From Desulfovirgula sp. (lineage in GTDB: Bacteria; Bacillota; Desulfotomaculia; Desulfotomaculales; Nap2-2B): DNA of 64,000 bases. The stretch is taken from positions 1 through 64,000 of the forward strand of contig DYES01000065.1 in the NCBI GenBank assembly GCA_020725585.1. The letters are read 5' to 3'. The stretch's first letter is position 1; every line of letters starts with the position of its first letter. Of the stretch, positions 20,909 through 29,411 are shown piece after piece. The notes beneath the pieces were generated by a model. That model was not told the origin of the DNA and did no database searches. It was given only the letters and a program-made list of their open reading frames with translations. A program made the position numbers and the translations under genes.

Positions 20909-21907
20909 ATGCTGGAAGTTCTTTTGCGGGGCAAACTAAGTAATATCCTGGGTTTTTTGCTTATTGCTCTCGGCCTACTACCTACCGCATCCTGTTTGCT
21001 TGTTCTTTATTTCTGCATTAAACCAAACACGCTCCCGGAAATTGCCAAACTTAAGGTATTCGCCTGTACTGCGCTGATTGTAGTGATAACACCGCTATGC
21101 GTGCTTCTTTTTTACATAATTTTTCGTCAAATTTCTAAATTTATCGACGAATTTTGCCAGGGAATTGACCAGATCAGCCAGGGCAACTTCGGCATTTTCC
21201 TGCAGCCCCGTTACTTTGCTGAATTCGACAAGCTGGTCGAAAGTTTTAATTGCATGTCCTGGTACCTTTCTTTAGCTCGCCGCAAGCTGACGGACAAAAT
21301 CAGCCTGCTCCAAAAAGAAAGCGAAGAAATCCGGACTGCCTACCAAAACGTGACTAAAAACAACCTTCAGCTCAAAGAATTAATTTTGCAGGACCCCCTT
21401 ACGGGCATTTTTAACAGACGATATCTGATGCAGCAGCTCCACTGGCGAGTGAAAATTTCCATGAGATATAAACAGCCCCTGGCCGTCCTCTTTTTAGACA
21501 TTGACTATTTTAAGGAGATAAACGATACCTACGGCCACCAGGTAGGCGATCAAGTCCTCCGGGAACTCGTCCGGATCTTATTGCTGGCGATCCGGGGAAC
21601 AGACATTCTGACGCGGTATGGAGGGGAAGAATTTATTATCCTGGCGCCTCAAACGGACCTGCCCAGCGCCACCAGGCTGGCGGAAAGAATTCGGGAAAGA
21701 ATCGCCAGCAACGCCTTCCATACGCAAAAAGGGGTCATCCACTTCACAGTAAGCATAGGTGTGGCCACGTTTGACGGAAAAAAAGAGTACCGCCCGGAAG
21801 AAATTGTAGAAAAACTCCTGGCTTTCGCCGATCGCCGCTGCTACGAAGCAAAAGCAAAGGGGCGTAACCGGGTCGACATAATAAGCATAGAAGAGCCGAG
21901 AAAATAA
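20909..21907 (+). CDS. Membrane-bound diguanylate cyclase (GGDEF)
   Basis: Makes the second messenger c-di-GMP from two GTP. The 332-residue protein has two N-terminal membrane spans (about 12-35 and 49-72) enclosing only a short loop, a HAMP-like helix, a coiled coil (about 125-158), and a GGDEF domain. The active site is GGEEF at 238-242 and an inhibitory I-site RGTD lies at 229-232, five residues before it, so product inhibition is expected. DPLTGIFNRRYL and LDIDYFKEINDTYGHQVGD are typical. ATG 20909 follows GAGGAG. With almost no extracellular domain, it probably senses through the membrane helices or a partner. Confidence 0.93.
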   Translation: MLEVLLRGKLSNILGFLLIALGLLPTASCLLVLYFCIKPNTLPEIAKLKVFACTALIVVITPLCVLLFYIIFRQISKFIDEFCQGIDQISQGNFGIFLQPRYFAEFDKLVESFNCMSWYLSLARRKLTDKISLLQKESEEIRTAYQNVTKNNLQLKELILQDPLTGIFNRRYLMQQLHWRVKISMRYKQPLAVLFLDIDYFKEINDTYGHQVGDQVLRELVRILLLAIRGTDILTRYGGEEFIILAPQTDLPSATRLAERIRERIASNAFHTQKGVIHFTVSIGVATFDGKKEYRPEEIVEKLLAFADRRCYEAKAKGRNRVDIISIEEPRK

Positions 21908-21910
21908 TTT

Positions 21911-21939
21911 TTGCACACACCCGGGAATAATGATATACT
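21911..21939 (+). promoter_or_regulatory. Promoter of the GerMN lipoprotein gene
   Basis: TTGCAC (21911-21916), 17 bases, TATACT (21934-21939), just after the GGDEF stop. The start codon is about 50 bases downstream. Confidence 0.7.
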
Positions 21940-21987
21940 TATTTATGATTTGAAAGCATAAATGGCTTTAAGCAGGGAGTGTTCTGA

Positions 21988-22836
21988 TTGGCAAGTTTTT
22001 ATAAATATTTTGCCGTCCCGGTAATCGTTATCTTTTTCGCCGGTATCTGCGGCTGTGCGGCAATAAAAGAAAAAACAGCCAAAAAAGCCCCCGCGGAAAA
22101 CCAGCAACCGTTAAATGTAGCCGTTTATTATGTAAAAATAAACAATCAGGAGGAGTATCTCGTCAGAGAAATCCACCGCCTCCCCCACGCTGCGGATAGC
22201 TTAAAAGCCGCCGCCGAAGAATTAATCCGGGGCCAGCCCATCACCAAAGGAGCAGAAAAAATTTTCCCTCCCGGCACAAAAATACTGGGGATCGTTGTAG
22301 AAAGCGGGCACGCCACCGTAAACTTTTCCCGGGAAGTTCTGCAGGCCAGTGTTGGCTCGGAAGGAGAAGCCCTGGGCATCCAGAGCATGGTCAACACATT
22401 GACAGAATTTCCGGAAGTTCGGGCGGTTTCTTTTCAGGTGGAAGGCAAGCTGGATAACCGCACCAAGGACTGGTGGGGCCACGTCGGTTTATATAATCAA
22501 CCCTTCCACAGAGACCTCTCCAAAGTTTACGAACCCCCCATCTGGGTTACCCACCCGGTAGAAAACCAGGTAATCAGCATCCCCCTGCTGGTTAAAGGGA
22601 GTGCCAGGGTTTTTGAAGGAACCGTCCACGTCAGGTTAGTCGATAAGGACGGGCATAAACTGGCCGAGGGCTGGGCCACCGCCACAAAAGGAGCCCCCGA
22701 ACGTGGAGATTTTGAGCTCAGGCTAAAATTTGAGCCGCCGCCGGCCGCCGACCAGGGCTACCTGGAAGTTTTTGAAAAAAGCGCCCGGGACGGAAGTGAG
22801 CGCCATAAGGTGACGATCCCGGTAAGGTGGCAATAA
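21988..22836 (+). CDS. GerMN/Gmad2 domain lipoprotein
   Basis: A 282-residue exported lipoprotein. The N-terminus is a signal peptide with a likely lipidated Cys23 (ICGC). Residues about 40-165 are a GerMN domain (LVREIHRLPHAADSLKAAAEEL, FPPGTKILGIVVESGHATVNF, IQSMVNTLTEFPEVRAVSFQVEG), and the rest is the immunoglobulin-like Gmad2 domain (WVTHPVENQVISIPLLVKG). These domains occur in spore envelope and germination proteins and in other Firmicutes surface lipoproteins. It starts at TTG 21988 with GGGAG eight bases upstream. It could work in spore envelope assembly, but similar proteins also exist outside sporulation. Confidence 0.85.
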   Translation: MASFYKYFAVPVIVIFFAGICGCAAIKEKTAKKAPAENQQPLNVAVYYVKINNQEEYLVREIHRLPHAADSLKAAAEELIRGQPITKGAEKIFPPGTKILGIVVESGHATVNFSREVLQASVGSEGEALGIQSMVNTLTEFPEVRAVSFQVEGKLDNRTKDWWGHVGLYNQPFHRDLSKVYEPPIWVTHPVENQVISIPLLVKGSARVFEGTVHVRLVDKDGHKLAEGWATATKGAPERGDFELRLKFEPPPAADQGYLEVFEKSARDGSERHKVTIPVRWQ

Positions 22837-22866
22837 AATCGGCTTCTAGGGGGTGTGAAGAACAAC

Positions 22867-23037
22867 ATGACAAGCAAGGGCAAAACCATAAAAAAAGCGC
22901 CCATTCCGGATAAACCAGCAGGCGAAACGAGCGAGCAGCTCGTTAGGCGGATAAAAAGGGACATGATTTGGGTAATCGTGAGCGCTGTCGTCGCCATGGG
23001 GCTGGGGCTTGTCGCCGGCCAGCTGATCAAATTCTAG
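22867..23037 (+). CDS. Small single-span membrane protein
   Basis: A 56-residue protein with a lysine-rich soluble N-terminus (MTSKGKTIKKAPIPDKPAGE) and one C-terminal span (DMIWVIVSAVVAMGLGLVAGQ). It follows the GerMN gene by 30 bases and may be co-transcribed. The start could be ATG 22867 or the in-frame GTG at 22855; the AGGGGGTG site fits the ATG better. It converges on uvrB with 25 bases between the stops. Function unknown. Confidence 0.65.
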   Translation: MTSKGKTIKKAPIPDKPAGETSEQLVRRIKRDMIWVIVSAVVAMGLGLVAGQLIKF

Positions 23038-23062
23038 CCCTGCTCCACCTTTTAGATCCTTT

Positions 23063-25081
23063 TTAGCCCGCTTCTTCCGTTACCGGCAGCAGCCGGGGGT
23101 CTCTCCCCTGGAGTTCCAGGCGCAGCTCAATAAGCAGGTCACGCAGTTCTGCCGCCCGCTCGAATTCCAGGCGGCGCGCGCATTCCCGCATTTCTTTTTC
23201 CAGCCTGGCGATCATCTGCTTGAGCTCTTTTTTCGTCCGCCGGGCTGTTTTGTGTTCCTCGGAAGCCGCTGGTTTTTGCTGGACGGGCCGGGTGGCCTCA
23301 ATGATCTCGCGTACGGCCTTTTGGACCGTTTGGGGGGTAATCCCGTTCCTTTCATTGTATTCCCTCTGCAAACGGCGGCGGCGTTCCGTCTCTTCAATTG
23401 CCCGGCGCATGGAAAGCGTGATCTGGTCCGCGTACATAATTACCTTGCCCTCCGCGTTGCGGGCCGCCCGCCCAATGGTCTGAATGAGGGACCGCTCGGA
23501 GCGCAGGTAGCCCTCCTTATCCGCGTCCAGAATGGCCACCAGACTGACTTCCGGCAAATCCAGCCCCTCCCGCAGCAAATTAATCCCTACGAGCACGTCA
23601 AAGACGCCCAGGCGCAAATCCCGGATGATCTCCATCCGCTCGATGGCGTTGATGTCCGAATGCATGTAGCGGACCCGAATACCCACCCCGCGCAAATAAT
23701 CGGTCAGGTCTTCGGCCATCCTTTTGGTCAGGGTAGTGATCAAAACCCGCTGGTTTTTGGCCACCCGGCAGCGAATTTCCCCTAGCAGGTCATCGATTTG
23801 CCCCCTGGTCGGGCGCACGGACAATTCGGGGTCCACCAGCCCCGTCGGCCTAATGATTTGTTCCACCACCTGCCGGCTGTGCTCCAGCTCGTAGGAACCG
23901 GGTGTGGCGGAGACAAAGATGACCTGGTTGATGCGCTGTTCAAACTCGTGAAACGTCAGCGGCCGGTTGTCAAAAGCGCTGGGGAGCCGAAATCCGTATT
24001 CCACCAGAGCCGCCTTGCGGGAGCGATCACCTTCGTACATCCCCCTCACCTGGGGAAGGGCCACGTGCGATTCATCGATAAACATCAAAAAGTCGTCCGG
24101 AAAATAATCAATTAAAGTGTACGGGGGCTCTCCCGGTGCGCGTCCGGTAAGGTGCCGGGAATAATTTTCGATCCCTTTGCAATACCCCATCTCGCGCATC
24201 ATTTCAATTTCAAAATTAACGCGCTGCTCCAGGCGCTGGGCTTCCAGAAGCTTGCCCCGGCTGCGCAGTTCCCGGAGGCGTTCGGCAAGCTCTTCCTCAA
24301 TGGCGGCAATAGCCCGCTCCATCCGGGGGCGGGAAACGGTATAATGACTGGCCGGAAAAATCGAGACGTGCTGGCGTTCGCCTAAAATTTCCCCGGTCAG
24401 CACATCAAACTCTAAAATCCGTTCGAGTTCGTCACCGAAGAAGTCTAAACGGATGGCCCGCTCGGTGTAAGAGGCAGGATAAACTTCCAGAACGTCCCCT
24501 AAAACACGAAAGGTGCCGCGGGAAAAATCAATATTGTTCCGCTGGTACTGGATATCGACCAGCTTGCGGATAACGCCATCCCGGTCGTAAGCTTGACCGC
24601 GGCGCAAAGAAATAACCAGATCCCTGTATTCCCCCGGGTCGCCCAGGCCGTAAATACAGGATACGCTGGCCACGATGATCACGTCCCGGCGCTCAAAAAG
24701 GGCGCATGTGGCCGAATGGCGCAATTTGTCTATTTCGTCGTTAATGGAGGAATCCTTCTCTATATAGGTGTCCGTTTGGGGAATGTAGGCTTCCGGCTGG
24801 TAGTAGTCATAGTAGCTGATAAAATATTCCACCGCATTCTCCGGGAAAAATTCCTTAAACTCGCTGCAAAGCTGGGCAGCCAGCGCCTTATTGGGTGCCA
24901 GGACCAGCGTAGGGCGCTGGACAGCGGCAATTACCTGGGCCATTGTATAGGTCTTCCCGCTGCCCGTTACCCCCAATAACGTCTGCATTTTGTATCCCCG
25001 CCGAAGACCCTCCACAAGAGCGGCGATAGCCTTGGGCTGATCCCCCTTCGGCTCATAATCAGATTTCAAACGAAATTGCAT
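23063..25081 (-). CDS. uvrB: Excinuclease ABC subunit B
   Basis: UvrB is the helicase-like core of nucleotide excision repair; it receives damaged DNA from UvrA and holds it for UvrC. The 672-residue protein has the Walker A motif GVTGSGKT near residue 40, the [20 protein letters not shown] beta-hairpin that clamps [23 protein letters not shown], and the C-terminal UVR domain ([22 protein letters not shown]) that contacts UvrC. Start ATG 25081 with GGAGC upstream. No uvrA follows in the window. A promoter with an extended -10 lies at 25159-25167; no LexA box is evident. Confidence 0.97.
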   Translation of the reverse strand: MQFRLKSDYEPKGDQPKAIAALVEGLRRGYKMQTLLGVTGSGKTYTMAQVIAAVQRPTLVLAPNKALAAQLCSEFKEFFPENAVEYFISYYDYYQPEAYIPQTDTYIEKDSSINDEIDKLRHSATCALFERRDVIIVASVSCIYGLGDPGEYRDLVISLRRGQAYDRDGVIRKLVDIQYQRNNIDFSRGTFRVLGDVLEVYPASYTERAIRLDFFGDELERILEFDVLTGEILGERQHVSIFPASHYTVSRPRMERAIAAIEEELAERLRELRSRGKLLEAQRLEQRVNFEIEMMREMGYCKGIENYSRHLTGRAPGEPPYTLIDYFPDDFLMFIDESHVALPQVRGMYEGDRSRKAALVEYGFRLPSAFDNRPLTFHEFEQRINQVIFVSATPGSYELEHSRQVVEQIIRPTGLVDPELSVRPTRGQIDDLLGEIRCRVAKNQRVLITTLTKRMAEDLTDYLRGVGIRVRYMHSDINAIERMEIIRDLRLGVFDVLVGINLLREGLDLPEVSLVAILDADKEGYLRSERSLIQTIGRAARNAEGKVIMYADQITLSMRRAIEETERRRRLQREYNERNGITPQTVQKAVREIIEATRPVQQKPAASEEHKTARRTKKELKQMIARLEKEMRECARRLEFERAAELRDLLIELRLELQGRDPRLLPVTEEAG

Positions 25082-25158
25082 CGCGGTTGCTCCTCTTTTT
25101 CACCATTATTTCCCCGAAAATATTTCCCCGAAAACTCTTGAGAACATCTGCCGCCTGT

Positions 25159-25167
25159 ATTATATCA
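25159..25167 (-). promoter_or_regulatory. Candidate uvrB promoter (extended -10)
   Basis: Minus strand TGATATAAT (25167-25159), an extended -10 element with perfect TATAAT. The -35 region 17 bases upstream is poor. It is the only promoter-like signal in the 113-base gap between the lipoprotein gene and uvrB. Confidence 0.45.
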
Positions 25168-25194
25168 CAAGCCCAAAGCATATTTTAACCGCCC

Positions 25195-26454
25195 TCAAAA
25201 ACCTTCTTTCGGGGCCTGTCCCTCCTGGGACGACTCGATGCTCTTCACCTCTCCGGGAATCTCTATCTCCATCGTTTTTCCTTCCTGAGTGGTAATCTTT
25301 AATTTTGTTTTCGCCCGCTGGCCGCCGCCGGATTGTTTTCCCGCGCCTTCCGATCCCTCTCCCCCGTCTTCACCGGAGCTTTCCGACCCACTTCCCCCGC
25401 CCCGGTCCTGACCCTGTCCTGCTCCTTCTTCCTGTTTCTTCCGGATTTCTTTGCCCCACCGCTGCTCCAGGAGATAGGCATTTGTTTTCTCGATCAAGCG
25501 CACGGGCGTAATTTTTGCGGGCACACTGTAATTGCCGTTGTTTACCCGGGCATCGTACTGCCAGTGTCCCGTTTTGGCCAGGCTCACCGCGGCGTCAAGA
25601 ACGTAGTGGCCCACCAGCTCCGGCATGGTGTCCACCTCGGCATCGTGATCGCCTGCCACTAATGCCCGGGCAGCGGTCCGGTCAGCTCCGACACCCAGAG
25701 TCAAAACCTGCTCGCTCAAGCCGGCAGATTTTAAGGCGGCCACGGCTCCCGCAGCAAGGCGGCTATCGGTAGCCAAAACTACATCGATCCTATTTTCGAA
25801 AATGGCCTGCCGAACGTTGCGCTCAGCCGCCTCCCGGTCGTTGCGGGGATGCTCCAATTCTTTGAGCACCCGCATGTTTTCAGTTAAAGAATGGCGAATA
25901 GCCGCGGCGATTTCCTGCGCTGCCGGGTCGGCGGGGCCGCCCTTTAAAATCAGCGCGTTTAAAGGTTTTTGCCGGCCGGCCCGGTTTAAAACATAGCGGA
26001 CCTGCAACTGGCCGGCCAGAACATGGTCAGAGGCTATATAGCCGTCGAGAGGGGCATTGCCGACCAGTTTTTCCAGCACGATTACTTTTATATTCTCCCT
26101 GGCCAAAGCTTCCACAAGCAGGGAGCTTTGCGCCGGGTCCACCGGTTGCAAAACGACTGCTTTTACTTTTTGCCGGCCAGTTTTTCTCAGTAAATGTTCG
26201 ATCTGTCTTTGCTGTTCAGCAGGATCGTTTTTAGCGTCCAGCCAGGTGATGTCTAAGCGCTCCCCCCTGCTCCTTTCCTCTACCGTCTTCCGGAGAACCT
26301 GCATGCCATCCCATTCTAAATCAGCAACGGCGACGGCAATCGGAAGGCGCGGGGGAAGGGGCTTTTTTTCCGGTTCAGGGCTGCAACCGCCGATCAAAAA
26401 GACAAAAGCGGCGAACAATATTAACCATCTATGAAAAGAAGTGAAATTGCTCAT
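25195..26454 (-). CDS. Sugar-binding-type periplasmic binding lipoprotein with low-complexity tail
   Basis: A 419-residue lipoprotein (signal peptide, lipobox IGGC with Cys24). Residues about 38-330 form a type I periplasmic binding fold as in ribose/xylose-binding proteins (VVLQPVDPAQSSLLVEAL, VIVLEKLVGNAPLDGYIASD, ENRIDVVLATDSRLAAGAV, LGVGADRTAARALVAG). After it comes an unusual tail rich in Gly, Ser, Glu and Gln (about 340-385) and a short segment LKITTQEGKTMEIEIPGEV. No ABC permease, ATPase or sensor kinase lies next to it, so it may feed a distant transporter or act as a sensor. ATG 26454 lies directly after GGGGGGAAGGAG. Confidence 0.8.
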   Translation of the reverse strand: MSNFTSFHRWLILFAAFVFLIGGCSPEPEKKPLPPRLPIAVAVADLEWDGMQVLRKTVEERSRGERLDITWLDAKNDPAEQQRQIEHLLRKTGRQKVKAVVLQPVDPAQSSLLVEALARENIKVIVLEKLVGNAPLDGYIASDHVLAGQLQVRYVLNRAGRQKPLNALILKGGPADPAAQEIAAAIRHSLTENMRVLKELEHPRNDREAAERNVRQAIFENRIDVVLATDSRLAAGAVAALKSAGLSEQVLTLGVGADRTAARALVAGDHDAEVDTMPELVGHYVLDAAVSLAKTGHWQYDARVNNGNYSVPAKITPVRLIEKTNAYLLEQRWGKEIRKKQEEGAGQGQDRGGGSGSESSGEDGGEGSEGAGKQSGGGQRAKTKLKITTQEGKTMEIEIPGEVKSIESSQEGQAPKEGF

Positions 26455-26644
26455 CTCCTTCCCCCCTGATTATTTGTATTATGCTTAATCCGGGAGGAAA
26501 TATGAGATAAGCAATCAGTTGCCAGTAATTAACAAAAAACAATTTACATATATATACTACAGAATAAATATCAAAAAAACAGCTAATTATTTTTTAAGTC
26601 CGGTTCCCAACTTCCCTTGCCCTAAGCAAAGGTGGTTGATCGCC

Positions 26645-26938
26645 TTGTTAAAATTAATCCGCATTAATATTTATCACTGGCTTATTAAACAAACAGTCTA
26701 CCATCGATCAAAACAGATGGGTCTTTTAGAGATGATCGAGGAGTCCCGGCTATCCTGGCTAAACGCGCGCAATGAATTTAACCTGGGTGATCGGGAAGTC
26801 ATTGAGTATTTAATTTATAAAATTAATGCCGCCGAGAAAAGGTATATGGTTTTGCTCAATCAGGCCCGCGCGCAGGGGATTACGGCCTGGCCCGTTGAGC
26901 GACTAAAGCCGGTCGTCTTAACGGTCAGCAGTGAATAG
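26645..26938 (+). CDS. DUF2508 family small protein
   Basis: A 97-residue cytoplasmic, largely helical protein. The core (LGLLEMIEESRLSWLNARNEF-like, then REVIEYLIYKINAAEKRYM) matches the DUF2508/YaaL type, in which a run of acidic and aromatic residues precedes a YxIxxAEKRY helix. I chose TTG 26645 with AAAGGTGG nine bases upstream; the frame is open further upstream to 26519 but the added residues are not family-like and lack a ribosome site. Its last 14 bases overlap the end of the convergent uracil-DNA glycosylase gene. In Bacillus the relative lies beside recR and bofA; here it does not. Function unknown. Confidence 0.65.
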   Translation: MLKLIRINIYHWLIKQTVYHRSKQMGLLEMIEESRLSWLNARNEFNLGDREVIEYLIYKINAAEKRYMVLLNQARAQGITAWPVERLKPVVLTVSSE

Positions 26939-27563
26939 AGTAATGGCCGGGATCGATAAGTTCCCGGTACTTGGCCACCACCTGTTTGAAGTCTTCCCAG
27001 CTTTCCCTTTTCAACGAAGGGTTGCGGAGCAGGGCCGCCGGATGATAGGTGGGCAGAATAAAGACACCCTCTTTACGCACCCACTTCCCGCGGTCCCGCG
27101 TTATTTTTCCCCTGGGATTCAGAACCGCCTGCAAGGCTGCCGAACCCAGAAGAACCAGGATTTTTGGCTGCAGAATACGCAACTGTGCGTTTAAGTTCGG
27201 GCGGCAGGCAGCCACCTCCATCTCCGTAGGCGTCCGGTTTCCCGGCGGGCGGCATTTGACCACATTGAGAATATAAACGTGCGTAAAGCGCTCGAACCCG
27301 CAGGCCTCCAGAATTTTATCCAGCAGCTGGCCGGCTCTGCCTACAAAGGGACGCCCCAGCAGGTCTTCGTCCGCCCCCGGCCCTTCCCCGCACAAGACAA
27401 GGCGCGCCTGGGGATTCCCTTCGCCAAAAACCACGCCCCGGCAACCGGCTCTTAAGTTACACCGTGTACACTGCTTGACCTTTTCCTCGAGGTCTTCCAG
27501 ATTGTCAATGCCGGACAAATCCCAATCGGGATCAGCAAATAAACTTGTTTCCCCAAACAGCAT
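26925..27563 (-). CDS. udg: Type-4 uracil-DNA glycosylase (4Fe-4S)
   Basis: Removes uracil from DNA. The 212-residue protein has the family 4 motifs GEGPGADEDLLGRPFVGRAGQLL (motif 1) and PTYHPAALLRNPSLK (motif 3), plus four cysteines for the iron-sulfur cluster: Cys32 and Cys35 (QCTRC), VVKC and AAC before PNLNAQL. Such enzymes are typical of thermophiles and many anaerobes and are related to the N-terminal domain of SPO1 DNA polymerase. ATG 27563 follows GGGAGGG. It overlaps the DUF2508 gene tail to tail by 14 bases. Intact. Confidence 0.92.
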   Translation of the reverse strand: MLFGETSLFADPDWDLSGIDNLEDLEEKVKQCTRCNLRAGCRGVVFGEGNPQARLVLCGEGPGADEDLLGRPFVGRAGQLLDKILEACGFERFTHVYILNVVKCRPPGNRTPTEMEVAACRPNLNAQLRILQPKILVLLGSAALQAVLNPRGKITRDRGKWVRKEGVFILPTYHPAALLRNPSLKRESWEDFKQVVAKYRELIDPGHYSIHC

Positions 27564-27668
27564 CCAAGCGCCCTCCCACCAGCTAAGTCAGAAAAAAATC
27601 TAAAGAATCAAACGACCAATTTTAATAATATTTTTTACCTTTTCGCCAGAAATAAGATAAAATCCTTT

Positions 27669-27699
27669 AAAAAAACAAGGCCCCCTTTACTGGGGGTCT
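27669..27699 (-). terminator. Terminator after cooT
   Basis: Minus strand GACCCCC pairs with GGGGGCC around AGTAAA, followed by TTGTTTTTTT. It lies 20 bases after the cooT stop. Confidence 0.85.
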
Positions 27700-27718
27700 T
27701 TTGGAAATTGTTAGAAGT

Positions 27719-27907
27719 TTATTCTTTTTCTAAGATTATCCGGTGGTCCACTAAAGAAAGCTCGGCGATCCTGGCTTTAATGATCTTGCGGCGGCCAAAA
27801 ATATCCTCCAGCATTAAGCCGTCCTCATGAGGAACCACTTTATCCACCGCTTCCAAGAACAGCTCCTCCTGGCCGTCTTTTCGCAAGTAAGCGTTGGCTT
27901 CACACAT
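27719..27907 (-). CDS. cooT: CooT-family nickel-binding protein
   Basis: A 62-residue protein beginning MCEANAYLRKDGQEELFLEAV and ending in IIKARIAELSLVDHRIILEKE, which fits the CooT family. In Rhodospirillum rubrum CooT helps deliver nickel to carbon monoxide dehydrogenase, and Cys2 binds the metal; Cys2 is conserved here. The start ATG 27907 follows GAGGAG; an upstream in-frame start at 27949 would bury Cys2. It is a single gene with its own strong promoter and terminator, and no CODH gene lies in the window, so the client nickel enzyme must be elsewhere. Confidence 0.85.
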   Translation of the reverse strand: MCEANAYLRKDGQEELFLEAVDKVVPHEDGLMLEDIFGRRKIIKARIAELSLVDHRIILEKE

Positions 27908-28005
27908 AAAGATACATCTCCTCACTATATATAGTAATCTGGCGGACAATAGCAGCTCCTTGCCTCTTTAAAGAAGATCTGCCTCCGTGGCATACGCTTA
28001 CCTAG

Positions 28006-28034
28006 ATTATATTAACGACTCTCCCCTAAGTCAA
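28006..28034 (-). promoter_or_regulatory. cooT promoter and leader
   Basis: Minus strand TTGACT (28034-28029), 17 bases, TATAAT (28011-28006). The transcript would have a leader of about 90 bases. Just before the ribosome site the leader contains the palindrome ACTATATATAGT (about 27924-27935), which could fold near the GAGGAG. The remaining 28035-28157 shows nothing I can name. Confidence 0.75.
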
Positions 28035-28157
28035 CGGTTAGAAATAACACAAATACTACAATCATGAAAATATTTCTTATCGGCCTGAAGGCGTCTTTTT
28101 AGCGACGTTGGACGAAGGGCAAGGTGAAGTTTGCTTAAAATTAAGGCAATAACAAAA

Positions 28158-29396
28158 TTAATGTTTGCATCTCCTCCAGAAATCTCCCCACCACCTGCCT
28201 AGAGGCCCGGCAGTGCCGAACTCCATATACGTTTCCTCTGTCCCCTCAGGAACGGCGAGGACGCCAAAAGCCCGTGTTGTCGCCGCCGAGGCCACTTCCC
28301 GCCGGTAAAACCGCCCCTTGCCTTGCAGAAATTCCACCTCCACCGGCCAAAATGTCTCCCCTAAAGCAGCTTCCAGGCCGGCCCGGTTAAAAACCCGCCG
28401 TCCGTTGACGGATAAAATTACGTCGCCCGAACGAATTCCCGCCCTCCAGGCGGGAGTATCAAAAAGCGTGTCCAGCACCCTCACCCCTTCTGGACAAGGT
28501 ACGTATAAAGGCGGATCGTTAAACTCTAGCTTTTTGCCAATGAAAATAACCAGCTCATGTCCCAGTGGTGAAAAGAGGGCCGCAAGGAAAGCAACGAAGC
28601 GCGAATTTTGCGCGAAGACGCTTAACATTAACAAAACAAAGCTATACAACCCCAGATACAAAGCAGAGAACCTGCTTTTTTGCCGCGGGTTACGGGCAAT
28701 GGCCAGGTCCCCGTACCCCAAGCCGGCCACCACCGGAAGCATACTGTAAACAACGTTTTCTAGATTGTCAATGCCGTCGGGTTTCAACAACGGCCACCAG
28801 TCGGGCATGTTGATTCCTTCTGGCGCTAAAGCGTGCCCGACCACCACGAGGACGACAATGGGGATGGGCCAAAACTTTTGCATGGTAAACCCCCCCACTA
28901 CGCGCCCCCGCTTATCCTTAAAATAGCCGGGCACCGCACCCAGGTGGCCGGAGGTAAGGATCAGTATACTCTCCACCATGTGCAAAATAGCCACCAGGGC
29001 TAGAATCTGGGCAATATCCAGGGAGGGAAAGCCAAAAAGCAAATTGGCCATCGCCAGCAGCCCGCCGGCGTAGGCAAAACATAAAAAACGCGCGTTAATG
29101 AGCATCAAGAGGATGGCCACCGGCCACAAGTAAATTAAACTCGAACCAGAGACGGTCAGGCCTACCACAACAATCAACAGGCTTCCGGCGAAGCCGCCAA
29201 TGATTCCGTAGATTGCGGCTGCCAGCGTATCCGACCAGACCGGGCGGGTTTTAATGCCGAAAAGGCTCTCCCTTACCGCCGACATGCGCCGGTATTGGAG
29301 GGCCACCAGCAAAACCACGACCCAAAACAAAGGCTCAAAAAGCACCGTGAGCAGCGAACCCAGGAGCAGGGGGAGGATGCGGTCAAAGGGAAACAT
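28158..29396 (-). CDS. Membrane protein with C-terminal PDZ domain (MinJ-like)
   Basis: A 412-residue protein with about eight membrane spans in residues 8-290 and a C-terminal PDZ domain (VLDTLFDTPAWRAGIRSGDVILSVNGRRVFN, about 315-360). This is the layout of MinJ, which in Bacillus subtilis links DivIVA to MinD and sits close to ctpB, as here. Sequence identity to MinJ cannot be judged by eye, so the name is tentative. It follows ctp by 15 bases and ends the ftsE-ftsX-M23-ctp-PDZ series. The window also encodes minC, minD and minE, so a topology role beside the Min system is possible. Confidence 0.65.
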   Translation of the reverse strand: MFPFDRILPLLLGSLLTVLFEPLFWVVVLLVALQYRRMSAVRESLFGIKTRPVWSDTLAAAIYGIIGGFAGSLLIVVVGLTVSGSSLIYLWPVAILLMLINARFLCFAYAGGLLAMANLLFGFPSLDIAQILALVAILHMVESILILTSGHLGAVPGYFKDKRGRVVGGFTMQKFWPIPIVVLVVVGHALAPEGINMPDWWPLLKPDGIDNLENVVYSMLPVVAGLGYGDLAIARNPRQKSRFSALYLGLYSFVLLMLSVFAQNSRFVAFLAALFSPLGHELVIFIGKKLEFNDPPLYVPCPEGVRVLDTLFDTPAWRAGIRSGDVILSVNGRRVFNRAGLEAALGETFWPVEVEFLQGKGRFYRREVASAATTRAFGVLAVPEGTEETYMEFGTAGPLGRWWGDFWRRCKH

Positions 29397-29411
29397 TGCT
29401 TCACCAGCCTT

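Noticed and set aside
26486-26500. GGGAGGAAAT followed by ATG-AGA-TAA in the gap between the lipoprotein gene and the DUF2508 gene
   Set aside because: Two codons only and moderate ribosome site; likely chance.
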